Shown piece after piece: positions 26,797 through 41,949 of a stretch of DNA of 64,000 nucleotides (positions are counted from its first letter, which is position 1; each line of letters begins with the position of its first letter). The notes under the pieces are model-generated. The model was not told where the DNA came from and did not search any database. It saw nothing but the letters and a program-made list of their open reading frames with translations. This DNA is from Ophthalmolycus amberensis. Taxonomy: Eukaryota; Chordata; Actinopteri; Perciformes; Zoarcidae. The DNA lies in contig JAFEUB010001474.1 in assembly GCA_024529925.1 (NCBI GenBank), positions 226,001 to 290,000 of the forward strand, given 5' to 3'. Position numbers and translations under genes: made by a program.

Positions 26797-29700
26797 CAAA
26801 GCATACTTCTAGGACCTGACCTCCATATTAGGATGAAACTAGCTGTAGCAGAGTGTCAGTATTTATAGACTGTTTGTCTGTATGAGAGAGAGAGAGGGAG
26901 AGAGAGAGAGAGAGAGATGACAGTAGAGGGTTGAACCAGGAAGCTACTACAGATGAGTTGTACAGGCCTCATACGTTCACACACACATAACAACACAGAA
27001 TGTAAGTCACTCTTATTTCACCGTTCTACACTGTCATTAATAAGATGCATGAATTGGACATCAGTGTGATGTCAAAGAGTTTTCAACTCTAATGAACAGC
27101 TGGGCTGCGCCTCATGACGGCACGGGGGAGGGTTACCGTAGCAACCTGAGCAGGCTCTGTTTACACTGTTTGTTTCCCTGCTGATCCGAGTTCGAGCCCT
27201 GAGTCGCAAACACACTAATACGTCCTCTCACAACACATGCACTCACACACAAAGGAAGCACAGACAGGACATCCCTAACGCCAGGGGGTGATGAGGTCTT
27301 CAGCTGACTGCAGGAAACCTGACAATTATTTGACCTCACTTCCTGTTTGAAGCCGCAAGGCCGTCCAACAGGGATAGACAAATGAAAAGAATTCATTGAC
27401 ACTGGAAGGAACTGTTATCAAACGGGAAGTCCCAGTCAGTGACACTATGGCACATTTCTTTGGTCTCTCACATGCTCGCCGCCCTCCGTGCACTGTTCTC
27501 TCTCGCAGATTTTATCCAGGCAGCAACCTCCGGTTCTGACGAGTGAAGCCAAAGCAGAAGTGTCTTAAAACTTGCATTCTCTCGACTGACCATCAGGGGG
27601 CGACTCCGCCGGTTGCAAAAAAAAGTCAGATTGTATAGAAGTCTATGAGAAAATGACTCTACTTCTCTCTTGATTTATTACCTCAGTAAACATTGTAAAC
27701 ATGAGTTTATGGTCTCAATCTCTAGTTTCAAGTCTTCTTCAATACAGCATGATGTTCATTTAGTACATTGTGGTCCATTTAGAGTCAAATAGACCATAAA
27801 GCAGAGTATGCTTTAGGGCGGGGCTACTGTGATTGACAGTTTGCTACCAGAGCCGTATACGGCGTCTCTACGATACTCTGCCGTCCAAATATGGTCACTT
27901 CCATTCATTAGTTGCGAAAAGCAAGATGACGACGGCCAAATCGCTGAACTTGAGGCTTGACAACCCGAGTCCACAAACCAATGATGTCACGATAACTACA
28001 TCCTCTTCTTAGATACAGTCTATGGCTGTAGCTGGCTAGCTAATTAAGCTAACGAGATTCATGGGTTCGCTTAAAATGCTGAAAAATAATCCCTCTCAAC
28101 CTTAACTCATGACCCACTAGAAATGTGTGCTCTCTGTCTGTATTTTCTCTTTTCATCCTATTTTGCAGGCTGCACGCTGGTGTAGTGGCTAGCACTGTCA
28201 CCTCACTGTCGCCCAGGGTTCGATCCCCGATGGTGGTCCTTCTGTGTGGAGTCTGCACCTTTGGCCCCGTGGGCCGGAATCGCCAGCTTATTTGGAGTCT
28301 CAAAATTGCCCGTAGGTGTGAATGTTTGTCTGTCTCTACATGTGCCCTGCGATAAACTGGATAATGACTCCCAATGTCAGCTGGGATCGGAATAATAATG
28401 GAATGGAATCTTATTGTGCTGTTGATGTAAACTTTCCCAAGTCTAACAGGACGGGACAGCATTGCTAACATTAGCCTTTACTCTGCTTGTAGAATTGAGG
28501 ACAGTACACAGTAGAGACATCTTACACAGTGGAAGTCCTAATCGTGACTGGAGAACAGAAACAAAAAAACCTGCAGCAAAATAATGTAGTATGAAATGCT
28601 CTTTGGTCATGTGTTACTCGGAAGTAAGCTAACTAGCCAAACATGCTAACGGTTATGTTGGAGCAGACAAACACACTGTTTGATCCTTTCCTTACACTTT
28701 TGAGAGTAAAAGAAAAGAAGCCAGCATTCAAAGTCTTTATATACAGACTATCTCTCCCATTACAGCCCACCGCTTCAGCTTGACAGGCCTGACGTGCCTA
28801 GTTACAGTTGCAAGACATGATTGGACAACTGCTGATTGAGGGAGGGGTTTAGCAAACGGTCAATCGTTGGAGGCCCTCTCCTACCTGTTCTTGATGCGTA
28901 GTTGGACTCCTCCGGCTGAACATGTTCTGCTGTGGTGGGATGACTGCGGTGTTTGTCGTCGTTGCTGTGGTGGTGGAGTTAGAGATGGAAGAGGAGGAGG
29001 AGGAGGAAGAGGAGGAGGCGAAGGAGGAGAAAGAAGAGGAGGAGGAAGAGCAGGGAGGGAGGGACCAAACTCCTTGACGCATCCTGGATCAAACTCCCTG
29101 AGGAGAGAGTGAGAAAATGATGGTGAGAAATCCCTCAACCTGCACAATGTTTGTGTTTTACACACCTATAGTCAATGATTAGTTTGTAATGAATGTAGTG
29201 AATTACTTTCATATGCTAACAATGTACATTCTCAAATAAAAGCTGATATCCAACAATGGCTGAATCTCAAATAGTAGCCGTGGGCAGCATGAAGACATGA
29301 AGGCTGACCTGAGGCTGATGAAGATCGGGTAAAACCACTGAGAGTGTCGATACTCTTCCTTCTCTAACTTTCTTTCAGACTTCCTGGCCGGTTGGCAGGG
29401 AGAACCAAAGATCTCGCTTTTGACTTTGAAGGGTTCAATCGAAAGCTCATTATCATCTATTTTCGATTGTAAATTGGAACTGTGACACCTCTAATGCTAA
29501 CGCACATTGAAAGCATCGCCCAGATGGAGCGGATCAATGAGATGATAAAAGTTTGAATGTTAAAATACAGCCATGGTGGAATCAAGTAAAACTTAGTGCA
29601 CAAGTTCTATTTTTCATGATTCAATTTATTTGATATTTGTAATTTCATGGCATAAGATGCTTCTCAGTTTAATAGCATGTTGTGACCTGTTGCCTTTTGG

Positions 29701-30767
29701 GGAAGTGTTAGTTCATTGTTCGTACAGTGTCATACAGAAGTTTGAATTGTTCCTTATTTTACAATGAAAATATTTTACGTTGCAAAATGCTGTCCCAGGA
29801 TTTTGTCTCTCTATTTGAACCGTCTGTTCAGACCCCGCATTTGTTTACATTTTTCCACCTCACTGACGTTCACGTACCGTTACACCGCTATAATTATAAC
29901 TCAGATACCACAGCGGCCTGCAGAGCGTGATGAATGAGCAGCTCAAAGGTCGCGGTATCGACAACAGTGGGGAGGTCAAAGTTTAAAGGTCAGAGGATCC
30001 TGGAAGCAGAAATACATCTCTGAGTCCTTTTGTCTTCGAAACAAAGAGAGAGGTCAATTACTCTGAATCAATGAATTACCTGTTTACACACACACACACA
30101 CACACATTAGATAAACAGGTTCACTCAGTTAACTGATCTCCACGGTACAGAGTGGAGGATGTGTTTAGCCCAGGTTACCACAAAGACAGGGAGCAGAAGG
30201 AAACGGAAAACATCCACCTTCCAAAGACATTTTCACATGCTGTATCTTGTTAATTGAGCGGGTGTAAAAATAGAAAACTAGCCCGCACCGGCAAGAGAGA
30301 ATAAGGAAACATCCGATCAGAGACCTCAAAGCAAACGGCGGGGCGAAGTTATCGGTTCATCTATTCATCTATAGCAGCTGTGGTGCAGTGATCTGTTCCC
30401 AACACTTTCTAAATATGATCCAACTCTGATTCTGACTCTGGAATACTTCCTAACATGAATTCTGGGAGGATTTACTGCAGGACTGGTGCGTTCGACTGCA
30501 TTAGCATTAACTAGGGGTACCTAATAAACTGGCATCTGAGTGTGAGTGAGTGAAGCGAATCCTGCTCGGTAGTTCAGGCTCGATATCTGTCTGCCTGTGA
30601 GAGTCACAGCTGCCTCCTCCCTCCCTTTTGAATCCACAATCCTTTTAAACAGAGGGATGAAAGCAGAGGACAATACACCGCTGGCAACCACAAACAGAAA
30701 CACACCCAGACTAATATCATTAACTGAAGACATTCCACTGATGAGTATTCACAACACAATTCTGTAC

Positions 30768-30807
<40 letters not shown>

Positions 30808-30937
30808 CAGATAAAAGGCCCATTTGAGTGAAACCTGTCGAGCTGGTTAGAGGAATGTGTGGCAGCCGCGACTCACTCAAGTCACCTGAACAGGAGGGAC
30901 ACATTCCATTTTCCATCTCATTACACACACTTACACA

Positions 30938-30974
<37 letters not shown>

Positions 30975-33900
30975 AACGCACACAGCTCTCTCAAGCACTC
31001 TCACCAAGTTCTGACCGACATCTCGAGGCCCGAGGTGAGCGGAGGAGCACTTTATCCTCTCATTAAAGCAGGACATTCTTACTCAGAGTCTTCCCCCCCA
31101 CTTATGTTTATTCCAACAAAATCGTGCCACGATGAGTCTGCGAGTGCTGTTTTGCACGTTTTGGGGCACTCAAATGCACCTCAACATCACGTTTGTGCGT
31201 CCCAACTCTGGCCTGACTCGTCTTCATGACACGATGACTCGAGAAGGACGTTTCTTTGTTGTCGGCTGAGATGGACAGCGTACCGCAAACATTGTGTCTT
31301 TCAATTAAAGAAAGACATTCATTTGCTCTACTTTTCTCCTGAAAGAAAGACAGGAGCCAGCTGGTCCACATGCTTCTCACCTGATCTTAACAACAGGAAG
31401 TCAGTCAACAAGAGACTTACAGCATCTTTACCGGCCAACAACAGAGTGGGTTATTAGGGTTAACAACATGCAAAAAACATAAAAACTACATCACAGATCT
31501 TTGATATGCCTTTACGGGCTATATCAGTCCTGACTACCGAAGGATTCACACCTGTTCTTCAGTTTAGCTGTTGGGAAGAAGATGATACATTGTTGCGTTT
31601 TAGTCATAACAAGAATGTAGTCATTGTGTAGTCACCCATTGGTTTGTGGACTGCTGTTTTACATCCTTGAGTCTGCATTTTGGCCGCTGCCATCTTGGCT
31701 TTTTTGCAACCAGTGAAGGGAAGAGACCATATGTGGACGGCAGAGTAGTGACGCAGAGACGCCGCATACGGCTCTGGTAGCAACCTGTCAATCACAAGGT
31801 AGCCCCGCCCTAAAGTATACCCAGCTTTATGGTCTATTTGACTCTAAATGGACCAGCATTTACTAAATGAACATCATGCTGTATTGAAGAAGACTTGAAA
31901 CTAGAGATTGAGACCATAAACTCATGTTTACAATGTTTACTGAGGTAATAAATCAAGAGAGAAGTAGAGTCATTTTCTCATAGACTTCTATACAACCAGG
32001 CTTCTTTTTGCAACCAGAGGAGTCGCCCCCTGATGGTCAGTAGAGAGAATGCAAGTTGTAAGACACTTCAGCATTGGTTTCACTTTTCAGAACCAGAGGT
32101 TACCACCTGGTTTTAGTTCTAGTGTGGTGACACGAAAGGCTGACTTATAGCTGTACGTAGGCTCTGTGTAGCCAATGCACGGGGGCTACGCCGTTGTGAG
32201 CATTTATACTTCTGCGCTAGTTTGCGGTGGGGTTTCTTTGCCACTGCTTTGAGTTCCTTTGTGTACTTCAAACAACTGAAACTTAGTGGATCATGTTGGA
32301 GTTGGAGCTAATAAATGTTGAACAACAGTTCAACTTAAACCGAATATGCGTTGGAGGAAATGCGACGCTACCAAAGCGGACCAGTCCCTATTGTTGCGGT
32401 CTGCGTGGTCACATTTCTAAGGTGCACGTCAGACTTAGGTGTAGAAGCGTACTTTAGGTTCAACGCAGAGGTACAAACCGGCCCTAAACCTTGCTCTTTG
32501 AAAACAAACCAAGAGCTTGAAGCATAAAGTTATATAGACAGGTGACCCATTTATTGGACAGTTCTGATAATCGTCAACGCTACATAGACTCACCGAGGAA
32601 ATCAAATTCTGCCGACTGACAGCAAGTCATGCTGTACTTTACTGGACCGTTTGTGTTTATTCATCTTCTCTGGTGTCACATAGTCAAGACTGTGACAGGA
32701 GCTCATATGTTACAAATAATGGACAACAGGTAGAAACAGAATGAAATATGTGTCAATGTAGAGGATAGTTACAAAGACCAACCTTTACAAGCCGGTCTTT
32801 GAAAGATGTATATAGGGATCGCTTATATTTACACATACAGTTACTCACAGGAGGCTGCAGAATGGTCCAACCGCGATAGAGTGGACAGATGAGTCCCCAC
32901 AAAGTCACCATGTGAACATTTCTGTGTCCCCACAATGTTGTTGACACACACCCACACACACACACACGTAGCCACGCACGGAGAGCAGCAGTTGCCATGG
33001 GACACGGTGTTCAGCCCTTAATGACTTCTTCCTCTTCTTTTTTCAGAAGAGAAACTCAAACATTCATTAAGCTCGATTACGTCAACCAGTGACAAAAGGA
33101 GCACAAAGACAGAGAGTCACTGGAGATGAATGGAGGAAGACAAAGAGTGAGAGAGAGAGTGAGAGAGAGAGATACGGAGGGGAAAACCTACAGACAACGA
33201 CACAACTGGGGTTTGAAACTTGATACAAGACGGTGTTCAAATTCTAAATTATCGTCTAAGAATTTAAACAAAATAGGGCACAAGTGTCGTCTTTTCCTGA
33301 TTTTAAAGGCTGCATTACAGTTAAGTGATGTCATTTTATTTACCCACGCAATCATTATATCCACAATACTGATGATTATTTATCAAAAATCTCATTGTGG
33401 AAGTATTTTGTGGAAGGAGTCAAACTTGAAACATCGGCGCAATATTGATTTCACTGTCTGAAAAAAAGATAAAAGACACAAACCCAACTAAAGTTGATCA
33501 TTAATGCCACCGTTAAGGTTACTAGATCTCTCAGACGGATGCTGGGGAGTATTCATACTAACACGACTGATGGATCATCAACATCACAGCCAAATGCAGG
33601 GAGGTCAAAGGTCGTAGCACCTCGGCAACAGCTGGAACAAATATCTGTGCCTCCACAGAGATCCCCGTTATTGTAACCGCCGACCAGCCCGTCACACACA
33701 CGGTGACACGCTGCTGATAACTGTGCTGCTATGCTGCGTGACCTCCCAACACTCCTCGCAGCATTTTGACATCGTGACTCATCTCCTGCTCTCGTCTCTG
33801 CTCAGCTCTGCAACTCAGTCTGACTCCCTGTTTTTCACTCATGTTTGAGACGTCGGCTTAATAATAATGGAAGTTCTCTCGAAACCTTTACACGAAACAG

Positions 33901-36900
33901 ACACTATAATACAGACACAAAGACGACAAAATACCAGTAGAACAATCACTAGATATAAGATCTCAGACGCACAGTACAGTGTAAAACATTAAGGAAACAG
34001 TTCCCTCGTCTTGTGAGCTAATTCATTAAAATGCACTTAAAGTTGGTAAGCAACACTATTGTCAACACTTTTCCTGAATTGCGCCCCTTAGTTCTAATTG
34101 AGGGAATCTCAATGCTACACCATCTTTCAAGGTTCATTTTTGAGCAACAGTTTGTGACCCTTTCCTGTTTCCACATGACAATGACCCAATGTCATGGTTT
34201 TGGGAATGACACGTTCAACTATCACAGAAGACTGAAATGATCAGGTGACAACGAACTTTTGGCTGTGCAGACAATATTAAAGCCACGATACATTTTCTTT
34301 TGTGATTGTATCACTATTTTGTGTCCTGAAACTCACAAGATAGAAAAAATCAGACTATAAAGCAACACATTTGTGTGTCCTTCGCATATCTCGAGAACCG
34401 CCCATCAGATCTACTTCACACTTGGCCGGTGTATTGCTGCGGACCGGAGTTCGTGCAGTGTGGAAATTGGGGCCATTTGGACACTGGTTCAATATCGATA
34501 AAGTTTGAATAAACAATAGATAGTGCTCTGTGCAGCGGGCTTCAGGGCCCGATCAAGTCGTCAGCAGCGGGCCTTTACAGGCAGGACTGCAGTTCACTTA
34601 CATACTAACGTTACAACCAAACTCTTCTTCACTTCCCCTGGAGTCCACAAGCAATGAGGGGATCTCAACTGCACTGCAAGCAGCACTTGCAGCAGCCGAG
34701 CAATTGGCCAACTTCGAATGGCCATGCGCTCCAAATGGGCACGCCCCCCAGAAAACGCTGAGAGCAGCAAAACCAGAAGCCAGGCAGTCGGCCCAATCTG
34801 AACCGGAACGCCCCCCGGAAAACTCTGCCACAAAACGAGCACTGCACTAGAATTCTTAATTAAAGGATCATGCTGTACATGTTGGAAAACAAGATTTTAC
34901 TCTCCTATGGATTGATTAATCTCTTTGGTTTTAGCCAAATCTTTGCCAGAATGCAAGGACTGAATGAGGTTTGTCAGCTTTGCATTCTGTCTGAGTCACA
35001 CAAACAAAACAAAACAAAGCACATGCAAATAGAGACAATAAGACAGCCGCCTAACCTGCTCAACGAAATACTAACTGACTGACTGCAGAGTCTGGTCACA
35101 GAGGACACTGACAGGACAAACACTACCAGCCCGAAATACACACACTTCTACATTATGGTGGGTTCATTAATATGGAGGAGACAACTCTCACCAGATGCTG
35201 CCTGTCAGTTGGCTCTTAGATCTATGAAAACAGTTCCCAGAGCTCCACCAGTACCCATCACCCCAAGCTGCTGGATCCTGGTATTGTGGAGCAGATGCTA
35301 CAGGTGCTGCATTAGCAATATCGGTCTATTGATCGGTTGGTCCACCACTTAGGCCCTGGCGGAAATATCTCAACAAGTATCGGATGGACCAACATCAGGT
35401 CCAAATTTGTATTTGTCCAAAATACCAGCAAAAACAATGACATTCGCATAATCTGCTATAATTTGTGTTCATTGCTAATTAGCCAATGTTAGCATGCTAA
35501 CACGCCAAACTAAGATGGAGAACATGCTAAGCTTGGTACCTGCTAAACCTCATTGCTGGTTGTTGATTATTCGTCTTGGCTTTTTTACAACGTTTACTGA
35601 GGTAATAAATCAAGAGAGTTCTCATAGACTTCTATAACCAGAGGAGTCGCCCCCTGATGGTCAGTAGAGAGAATGCAAATTTTAAGACACTTCTGCTTTG
35701 GCTTGACTCGTCAGAATTGGAAGTTGGCGCTTGTGTTGAACGTAGCTAGTTTGCAATACAAGCGAAGAGAGCAATGGAAATGATGTTATGCTCCTTGGGG
35801 GGAGGCGGAGACCAGAAGTCCAAGCTGAATTAGCCTGTAGTTCTTCCTTGCATCCAACTACGTCACTGTCACGTGAAATTACCACGCTGGATGCAGGAAG
35901 AACAACAGTTGCAGCTGCGACCTCAGCTTTCTGGGTCAATGCAGCACGCACTGAGGAATTTATTGATTCAATCGACTGCATTTACCATCAACACTGATTG
36001 GACGTCCACATGAAAGGTGGCAAATCTTCCCTTTAAGACCTTCTGCTCTGACGCACAACACCGCCACTATGACCTGCACTAAAAAGAATGCTTGCATTTT
36101 GAGCAGCAGATGCGTGCTGTCCGTAGTTTTCTTCTTGTGCCTCCGGGAAAACAAAACCTCTTCATGTGTAATGTAACACCAGTGAAGCGCACACTGCTGC
36201 TTACTGGGGATTAAAGAACAAAACGGTGGAAAAAAACAGCTGCAAGGTGCATGGCAAGGAGTAATGTAGGCAACACAGCCAGAGCACAGGTGAGCGGTGA
36301 TACGGCAGTGTCAGGTATCAATTAAAAGACGGCTTCAAAGCTGCTCTCGGTGTGATCAGCTTGTGACACATCCGAACATTTGTCAACAAGATTTTAAAGA
36401 ACGAGCTCAATATTTTGGGACGTACACTTTCCTTTGGTAGTGTGAGATGAGGAAATCAATATCAATCTCATGTCTGAGTGTTAAGTACAGACCTAGAGTC
36501 GGCATGTATTTAGCCTAGCTTAGCGTAAAGACTGGAAGCAGGGGGAAACAGCTAGCCTGGCTCTGGCCGAAGTTTAAACACACACTTACAAACACTTACA
36601 AATCAAACTAATTGATCGATTGATTGTATCTATCTTTCCTTCACCCTCTGAACCCCAAGCTGATGAAATATCACAATTATTTAGTTACTTTTCCTGACGG
36701 AAGCGTTTGGCACACATGATGTGTTCAAGGAACTGCAGATAATCCAACAATAATGGCTGTTTTTACAGCCCCAGGCCACGATAAATATGCTTTTCAAACC
36801 TTCTTGCAGGTTTTGGGGTTCAGAAAGGAGGTTTCTCACAAGTGGCTGAATGAGAACACTACTCACCATCTAGAACACTAGTCCTCCTTTAGCTTAGTGC

Positions 36901-37879
36901 TGGTGACGTGAAGTCGTGCGAGCGTAGTGTTTGTTTGTACTCTAACGTTAGCTTTTTACTTCTAACGGTTACGTTCACGTTTCAAAAAGTGTTCATTTGT
37001 GAAGATGATCTTTCTAAACAAAACGTGAGAATCATAAACTCACGTAAATTTCTTTGCCACGACCTAAAATTAAATGGAAAAAATCATATTCACTTTTTTT
37101 TTAAATTCACAATGCTGAAATATCAAAATACATCATCCCTGGGGTTGTTGGAATTCTAGTGGGATTGCAAAGTATTTCTAGTGCCGGCCCACACAGATAC
37201 TGCACCAATCAAATTGAAGTACCATCATAGTGAGTCCAAATCAAAAATGCACCCCTCACAGAGTCCAATGTGGGGGGAGCTATCACTGCAGACACCATAC
37301 ACCAAACAAGTCAACAAGTCCAAACAAACACCAAGGCTAGAGGCCCTGCAGACACCTGTTCTACAGAGGTCAAAGGTCAGTATTTTGCCCTATACGTCAA
37401 TAATAAACTTGCTACGAAACCCCTGTTCCCAGTAACAAACTGCATTCCTACAGGCTGGTTCCTTCAGACGTTTCAACCCAGCCAAGCCCAACAGCCTGAA
37501 ACAGGCGTGACCTGCTGAAGCCCGACACTGTTGTTGTTGTTGTTGTTGTGACAACCGATCAGGAGCTCACTCTCAAAATATTGAGGTTTTAAGACTTGAT
37601 AGATGTATTATCCAGCTAGATTATTACAACTTGGATGTTTTTTTGTAGTTTTATCTATAATTTCTGTCAGCTGTAACAACGTATTTGCTAAACTGTACCA
37701 AGCCAAGTGTTTAGACATGACAACTTCACTGAAAAGAAGTCTGACAGGTCAGGAAGCAGGTCAGTCAGTCGACCAGACAATAATAATAAAACATTTTATA
37801 TCGTAACATGTATTGTGATAAAGTAAAGTTTCTATCATCCATCTTTACCTGAAGACTGATTTAAAATTGAAAGTACCAA

Positions 37880-37936
<57 letters not shown>

Positions 37937-38183
37937 ACAGCTCTGACTGGCAGCTCCTCAGCCTGTTGTGAGGACACGAATGGCTGTCTCTGAATGCCTC
38001 TGTGTGTAAGTGTGTCTCTCTCTCTCTGTCTGACTCTGTTCTTAGCCAATCAGGGCTCACCTGAATCAGAGGGAGGGCAGCAGGTATGGAGGAGAGAGAG
38101 AGAGAGTGAGAGAGAGGGAGAGAGAGAGACAGAGAGAGACAGAGAGAGAGGGAGAGAGAGAGAGACAGAGAGAGCGAGAGCGA

Positions 38184-38245
<62 letters not shown>

Positions 38246-38457
38246 GGGAGAGAGACAGAGAGAGAGAGAGAGAGAGACAGAGAGAGGGAGAGAGACAGAG
38301 AGAGAGAGAGAGACAGAGAGAGGGAGAGAGACAGAGAGAGAGAGAGAGACAGAGAGAGGGAGAGAGACAGAGAGAGAGAGAGGCGGCGTCTGACAGCTTT
38401 TGTCTAACCGACACCGAGGATGGAGGAGCTACTACCTGCTTCTCACACAACTGCCAG

Positions 38458-38511
<54 letters not shown>

Positions 38512-38967
38512 CTTCAGTCACCGGCTGATTCACCCCCGGTGTCTGAGGGAGAGGTACCGCAAGTCCTTTCTCCCCGCTGCTGTCAGGCTGCACAACAAAC
38601 TGCTCTCGGTGGACCACTAACACTTGAACACTTGAACACGAACACTTTGCACACACTGAACACTTTAATTCATTCACCTGGTGCAATATCTTATCTAATC
38701 CGTGCAATATCCAATACGTTTTAAGTATTTACCTGATCCGCCTGTATATTCTGTATATTCTGTAGATTCTGTATATACTGGCATATTTAGTATATCTAAT
38801 ACTCTTCTTTACTGTCTTATTTTATTACTGTTCTACTGTTTACTGTTTAGTTTATTATATTTCTTGATTTTTATCTTTTATTTTATTACTTGTGAGCAAT
38901 GCTGCTGTAATCCTGTAATTTCCCCACTGAGGGACTAATAAAGGATTATCTTATCTTATCTATCTTA

Positions 38968-39009
<42 letters not shown>

Positions 39010-41246
39010 TTAGAGGAGAGGAGATCTGATGTGTGTGAAGAAGAAGTGATGAAAGAGAAGAGTGAGTCGGAGAAAACGTGACTCACAAAATAATTCAAAC
39101 ATATTCAAGGCGATTTTACTTTAGGTTCACTTTCAGGTTCTGGATCAGTTTGGGATGAATTTAGCAACTTTTGGGACACGTTTTGTTCCAAACAGCAACA
39201 ACAAAGTGTCCCAAATGTACCACCGCCCTGACTCACCCCTTCTTCTCTGCAGCTACGGCAGCAAACTGACAGAGAAAACATCCCAGAAACAAATGAGTCA
39301 AACTGATGGTTGCATCAGCCTCATATGGTAAATTCATTCAGGAGACATCTGCGTTTCTATGTGGAGGAACATTTAGGAGATCATCAATGGAAAACATGTG
39401 GCTACTTCTGTCCGCATGACACGTCTGTGTGAGCTACAGCCGTCAGTTCATCCACTTATTGTCTGTGAAATCAGCTTGTCCCCTTGGATTTGTAGATTCA
39501 GCAGGACACTTAAGTCCAAAGGTGAATGCGGCTCAGATATGCAACTGCAGAGTTTGACCTGCTGCACAGTCCGCTGCACACGGCCCACTGTGTAAAGCCC
39601 AGTAGAACAGAATTATCATGAAACAGACCTGACAGCAGTCGCCTGTCTCATGGTTCCCCATCAGACTCCTGCAGGAAGCCAATCAGACCAAAACACGCAG
39701 CGCTGCTCTCCGCCCGTCTGGAGGACAAGTTCTCACGCCTTCGCCTCCTCGCCACACCTTCTCCATAATGCCATGTGTGCATCTACACCTGTGTGTCTGC
39801 GTGTGTGTCTGAAGTCTAAAGTCCTGCATTGTGTCGTGCCTCTCACGCGTCTTCCAGTGAATAGAAGCCGCAGTAGCAACAGCAGCCTTGCAGGCAGTCA
39901 CACCCCAAACCCAAATACATACCTGGCTTTGTACCATGCCAGGTGTCAACCGGAGAATGAAAATAGATGCTACGTTCATAGGTGCCTCAGAAGTGGAGCA
40001 AATGCATCCCGGTGTTCAATTAGGGAGAGAAAAAATCTAAATCTTGCTACCCCACTTTTTCTTTTTCAAAATAAACGTATCATCATACAGTCCTGGCAAT
40101 CAGGTGGTTATATTTAGGCAGCCTATATCGATGATCATTTGACTATCTACAGTAACTGATCAAATCAATAAAAAAAACACACATTTTGACCCCTACTGAC
40201 TCCTCCGGGTTGCAAAAAGAAGTCAGATTGTATAGAAGTCTATGAGAAAATGACTCTACTTCTCTCTTGATCTATTACCTCAGTAAACATTGTAAACATG
40301 AGTTTATGGTCTCAATCTCTAGTTTCAAGTCTTCTTCAATACAGCATGATGTTCATTTAGTAAATTATGTTCCATTTAGAGTCAAACAGACCATAAAGAG
40401 GAGTATGCTTTAGGGCGGGGCTACTGTGATTGACAGGTCGCTGCAGCTACCAGAGTTACTCCTCAGCATTCCAGACACGGTAACTTCTGTTCATTGGTTG
40501 CGAAAAAAACCAACATGGTGACGGCCGTAATCCAAGATGGCGTCGGCGAGATTGCAGAACTCAAGGCTTCAAAACAGCAGTCCACATTCGAATGTGTGAC
40601 GTCACCATGACTACGTCCGCTTCTTATATACCGTCTATGGATAATTCACAGTGAAGTCTGAATGTTTACAAAGGTAAGACACCATTTAGCTTTAACTGTC
40701 ATCGAAGACCGATAAGAGAGCGTAGGAAAAGATGAAGAAGAAAATAAGGTGAATGAACCTGCTTGACGTTTCGCGAAAGAGACGGATCCAAGCGCAACGT
40801 GGCTATTAATAATCATATTAATATTCTGCCCTGTTGATCTTATTATTTAGGATGTAGTGGAGGGCTAATCCAAGAGGTTAGGTGTTGTGGAAATGGAAGA
40901 TTTTTTTTAATGACAAAATGTTTCCTGCATCTATTCAATGCGTTACATTGCATTGTGGGATTGTTAGCAGAAAGTAGTGTACATGCCATGGACACAGACT
41001 AACTTCAGGGTCAGCTGTTCATTCAAGTCTCTCTTTGGTCGATGTCAGCAACAAATACCAACAAACACTTTCAAATAAATCGTTATCCAGCAACTGGATC
41101 CAACGACTTCACATTAGAATAACACGCTGTATGACTTTATCTACCGACCACCAGAACCAACTGTGCCGGACTGGAACAGACTCGGTCCAACTTAGTTCTA
41201 GGAAATAAATCTACCTTATCAGTTCATTTTGACAAAGAACGTTACT

Positions 41247-41295
<49 letters not shown>

Positions 41296-41912
41296 ATTCC
41301 AGACAACCAAATCTGATTTGGACTATGAACCAGGATGTACCGCAGAATCCTGACCAGTTACAGATTAGACTGGTTAAGGAAGGGAGGAAGCAAGGAAGGA
41401 AAGAACAAAGGAAAGAGGGAACGTTTTAAGCCGTCATTGATTTCAGTGATTCATATTTTCTCTTTGTGCAAAGATAAACACCAATCTGTTAGAAAACAGT
41501 GGAGACCAGAAAACCTATTTCATTACAGTTCTAATTCAACTTTAGCATAAAGGTGCTCGATGCCTAACAATGGATAATTGTGACTCTAATGTTCTGGTAT
41601 TCCTACTCGATAGATACATAGATACTAGTTCAATTTGAAAGACTATCAATTAGTGAAAATCATGAAAATAGTTTTTTCCAGTGTATTTTACCACCCCTAT
41701 GGGAAGCTTTACGTGTGTATGTGGAATGATGTCATCATTAGTCTCATAGTAATCATTTACTAAAATCTGAAACAGGTGTTTTCCCCTTGTTTCTGAATTT
41801 CCTCCTCGTCATTACCCAACAACCAGAGAGATTTCCCTGTCAATCTCCCTCTCACACACACACACACTCACTCTGCTACCCGATCTCTACCCGATGTTAG
41901 AAATAGCCAAAC

Positions 41913-41949
<37 letters not shown>

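Larger units (their letters stand above)
18484..28884 (-). other. shroom3 intron 3, 5' of the alternative exon
   Basis: The 600 bp next to the alternative exon (18484-19080) is CT-rich on the plus strand and may include its 5' UTR and promoter, but no TATA box was seen. Beyond it lie a purine tract (19270-19620), two hAT elements, plain AT-rich stretches (21500-22600 and 23500-25600), CA, GA and purine tracts (25757-26150, 26714-26793, 26886-26917), copy 2 of repeat family A (27518-28026), and a tRNA-derived SINE. No coding exon was recognised. Confidence 0.65.

Noticed and set aside
34530..34850. A 106-codon Ala/Ser-rich plus frame
   Set aside because: It has no recognised domain and lies within likely repeat sequence. 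Kept only as part of the unclassified repeat entry.
37994..38507. Long Arg-Glu and Ser-Leu reading frames
   Set aside because: They are translations of the (GA)n array. Composition alone explains them.
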